A stretch of 64,000 nt of DNA, from assembly GCF_002078875.1 (NCBI RefSeq), contig NC_034420.1:3471814-3535813 (forward strand), read 5' to 3'. The stretch comes from Numida meleagris (taxonomy: Eukaryota > Chordata > Aves > Galliformes > Numididae). Positions within the stretch are counted from its first letter, which is position 1. Each line of letters starts with the position of its first letter. Under the pieces are notes generated by a model, which had not been told where the DNA came from, did no database searches, and worked only from the letters and a program-made list of their open reading frames with translations. Positions 63,903-64,000 of the stretch are shown piece after piece. A program made the position numbers and the translations under genes.

Positions 63903-64000
63903 GCCAAACTAACGAAAAAGATACCCCATCCAATTTTCCATTACTCAGTTTTGTTGCACTGTAGTCATATTTAGTACAAATGCTGCTAGACTTAAATGTT

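Noticed and set aside
61157..64000. SLIT3 first exon expected by synteny
   Set aside because: No signal peptide plus leucine-rich repeat start was recognised; it probably lies beyond the right edge.
1..64000. CRISPR arrays, operons or other prokaryotic-type systems, and tRNA or rRNA genes
   Set aside because: None seen; the sequence is avian nuclear DNA with introns and CR1 elements.

Overview
This is a vertebrate nuclear window, almost certainly avian and most likely chicken or another galliform. It is AT-rich, has spliced genes with GT-AG introns, and carries about nine CR1 LINE fragments with the typical avian CR1 3' tail (repeats of ATTCTATG or ATTCTGTG). From memory, SPDL1 and DOCK2 are neighbours on human 5q35 and on chicken chromosome 13, which fits this window. 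There is no prokaryotic content.

The main result is a complete SPDL1 (Spindly, CCDC99) gene on the minus strand. It has a CpG-island promoter near 31.0-31.2 kb, a probable noncoding first exon ending at 30981, eleven coding exons between 27250 and 10118, and a poly(A) signal at 9442-9447. All splice phases join into one 608-residue frame; human Spindly is 605. The protein keeps the CC1 box (A23-A24), the Spindly motif (F258) and a C-terminal CaaX-type farnesylation motif (CAQQ). The last coding exon is easy to miss because a 6.7 kb intron separates it from the rest.

About 2.7 kb beyond the SPDL1 poly(A) site, on the same strand, is the first coding exon of DOCK2 (6648-6687). It has a candidate PU.1/Ets promoter motif just upstream. 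The rest of DOCK2 lies off the left edge, and 1-6647 is its first intron. The two genes are co-oriented but have different expected regulation: cell-cycle E2F/MYB/CHR motifs for SPDL1, and a blood-lineage motif for DOCK2.

From about 31.3 kb to 64 kb I find no protein-coding exon. By synteny this is the gap towards SLIT3. It holds five long CR1 fragments, one short CR1 tail, a probable solo LTR at 41.5-41.95 kb, an isolated GC-rich block at 35.1-35.3 kb with a CTCF-like site, and a stronger CTCF-like site at 63.5 kb. Everything here is by eye; no alignment or motif scan was run. I see no evidence for a new biological system. The most useful results are the full exon map, the hidden farnesylation exon, the DOCK2 first exon and the regulatory motifs.
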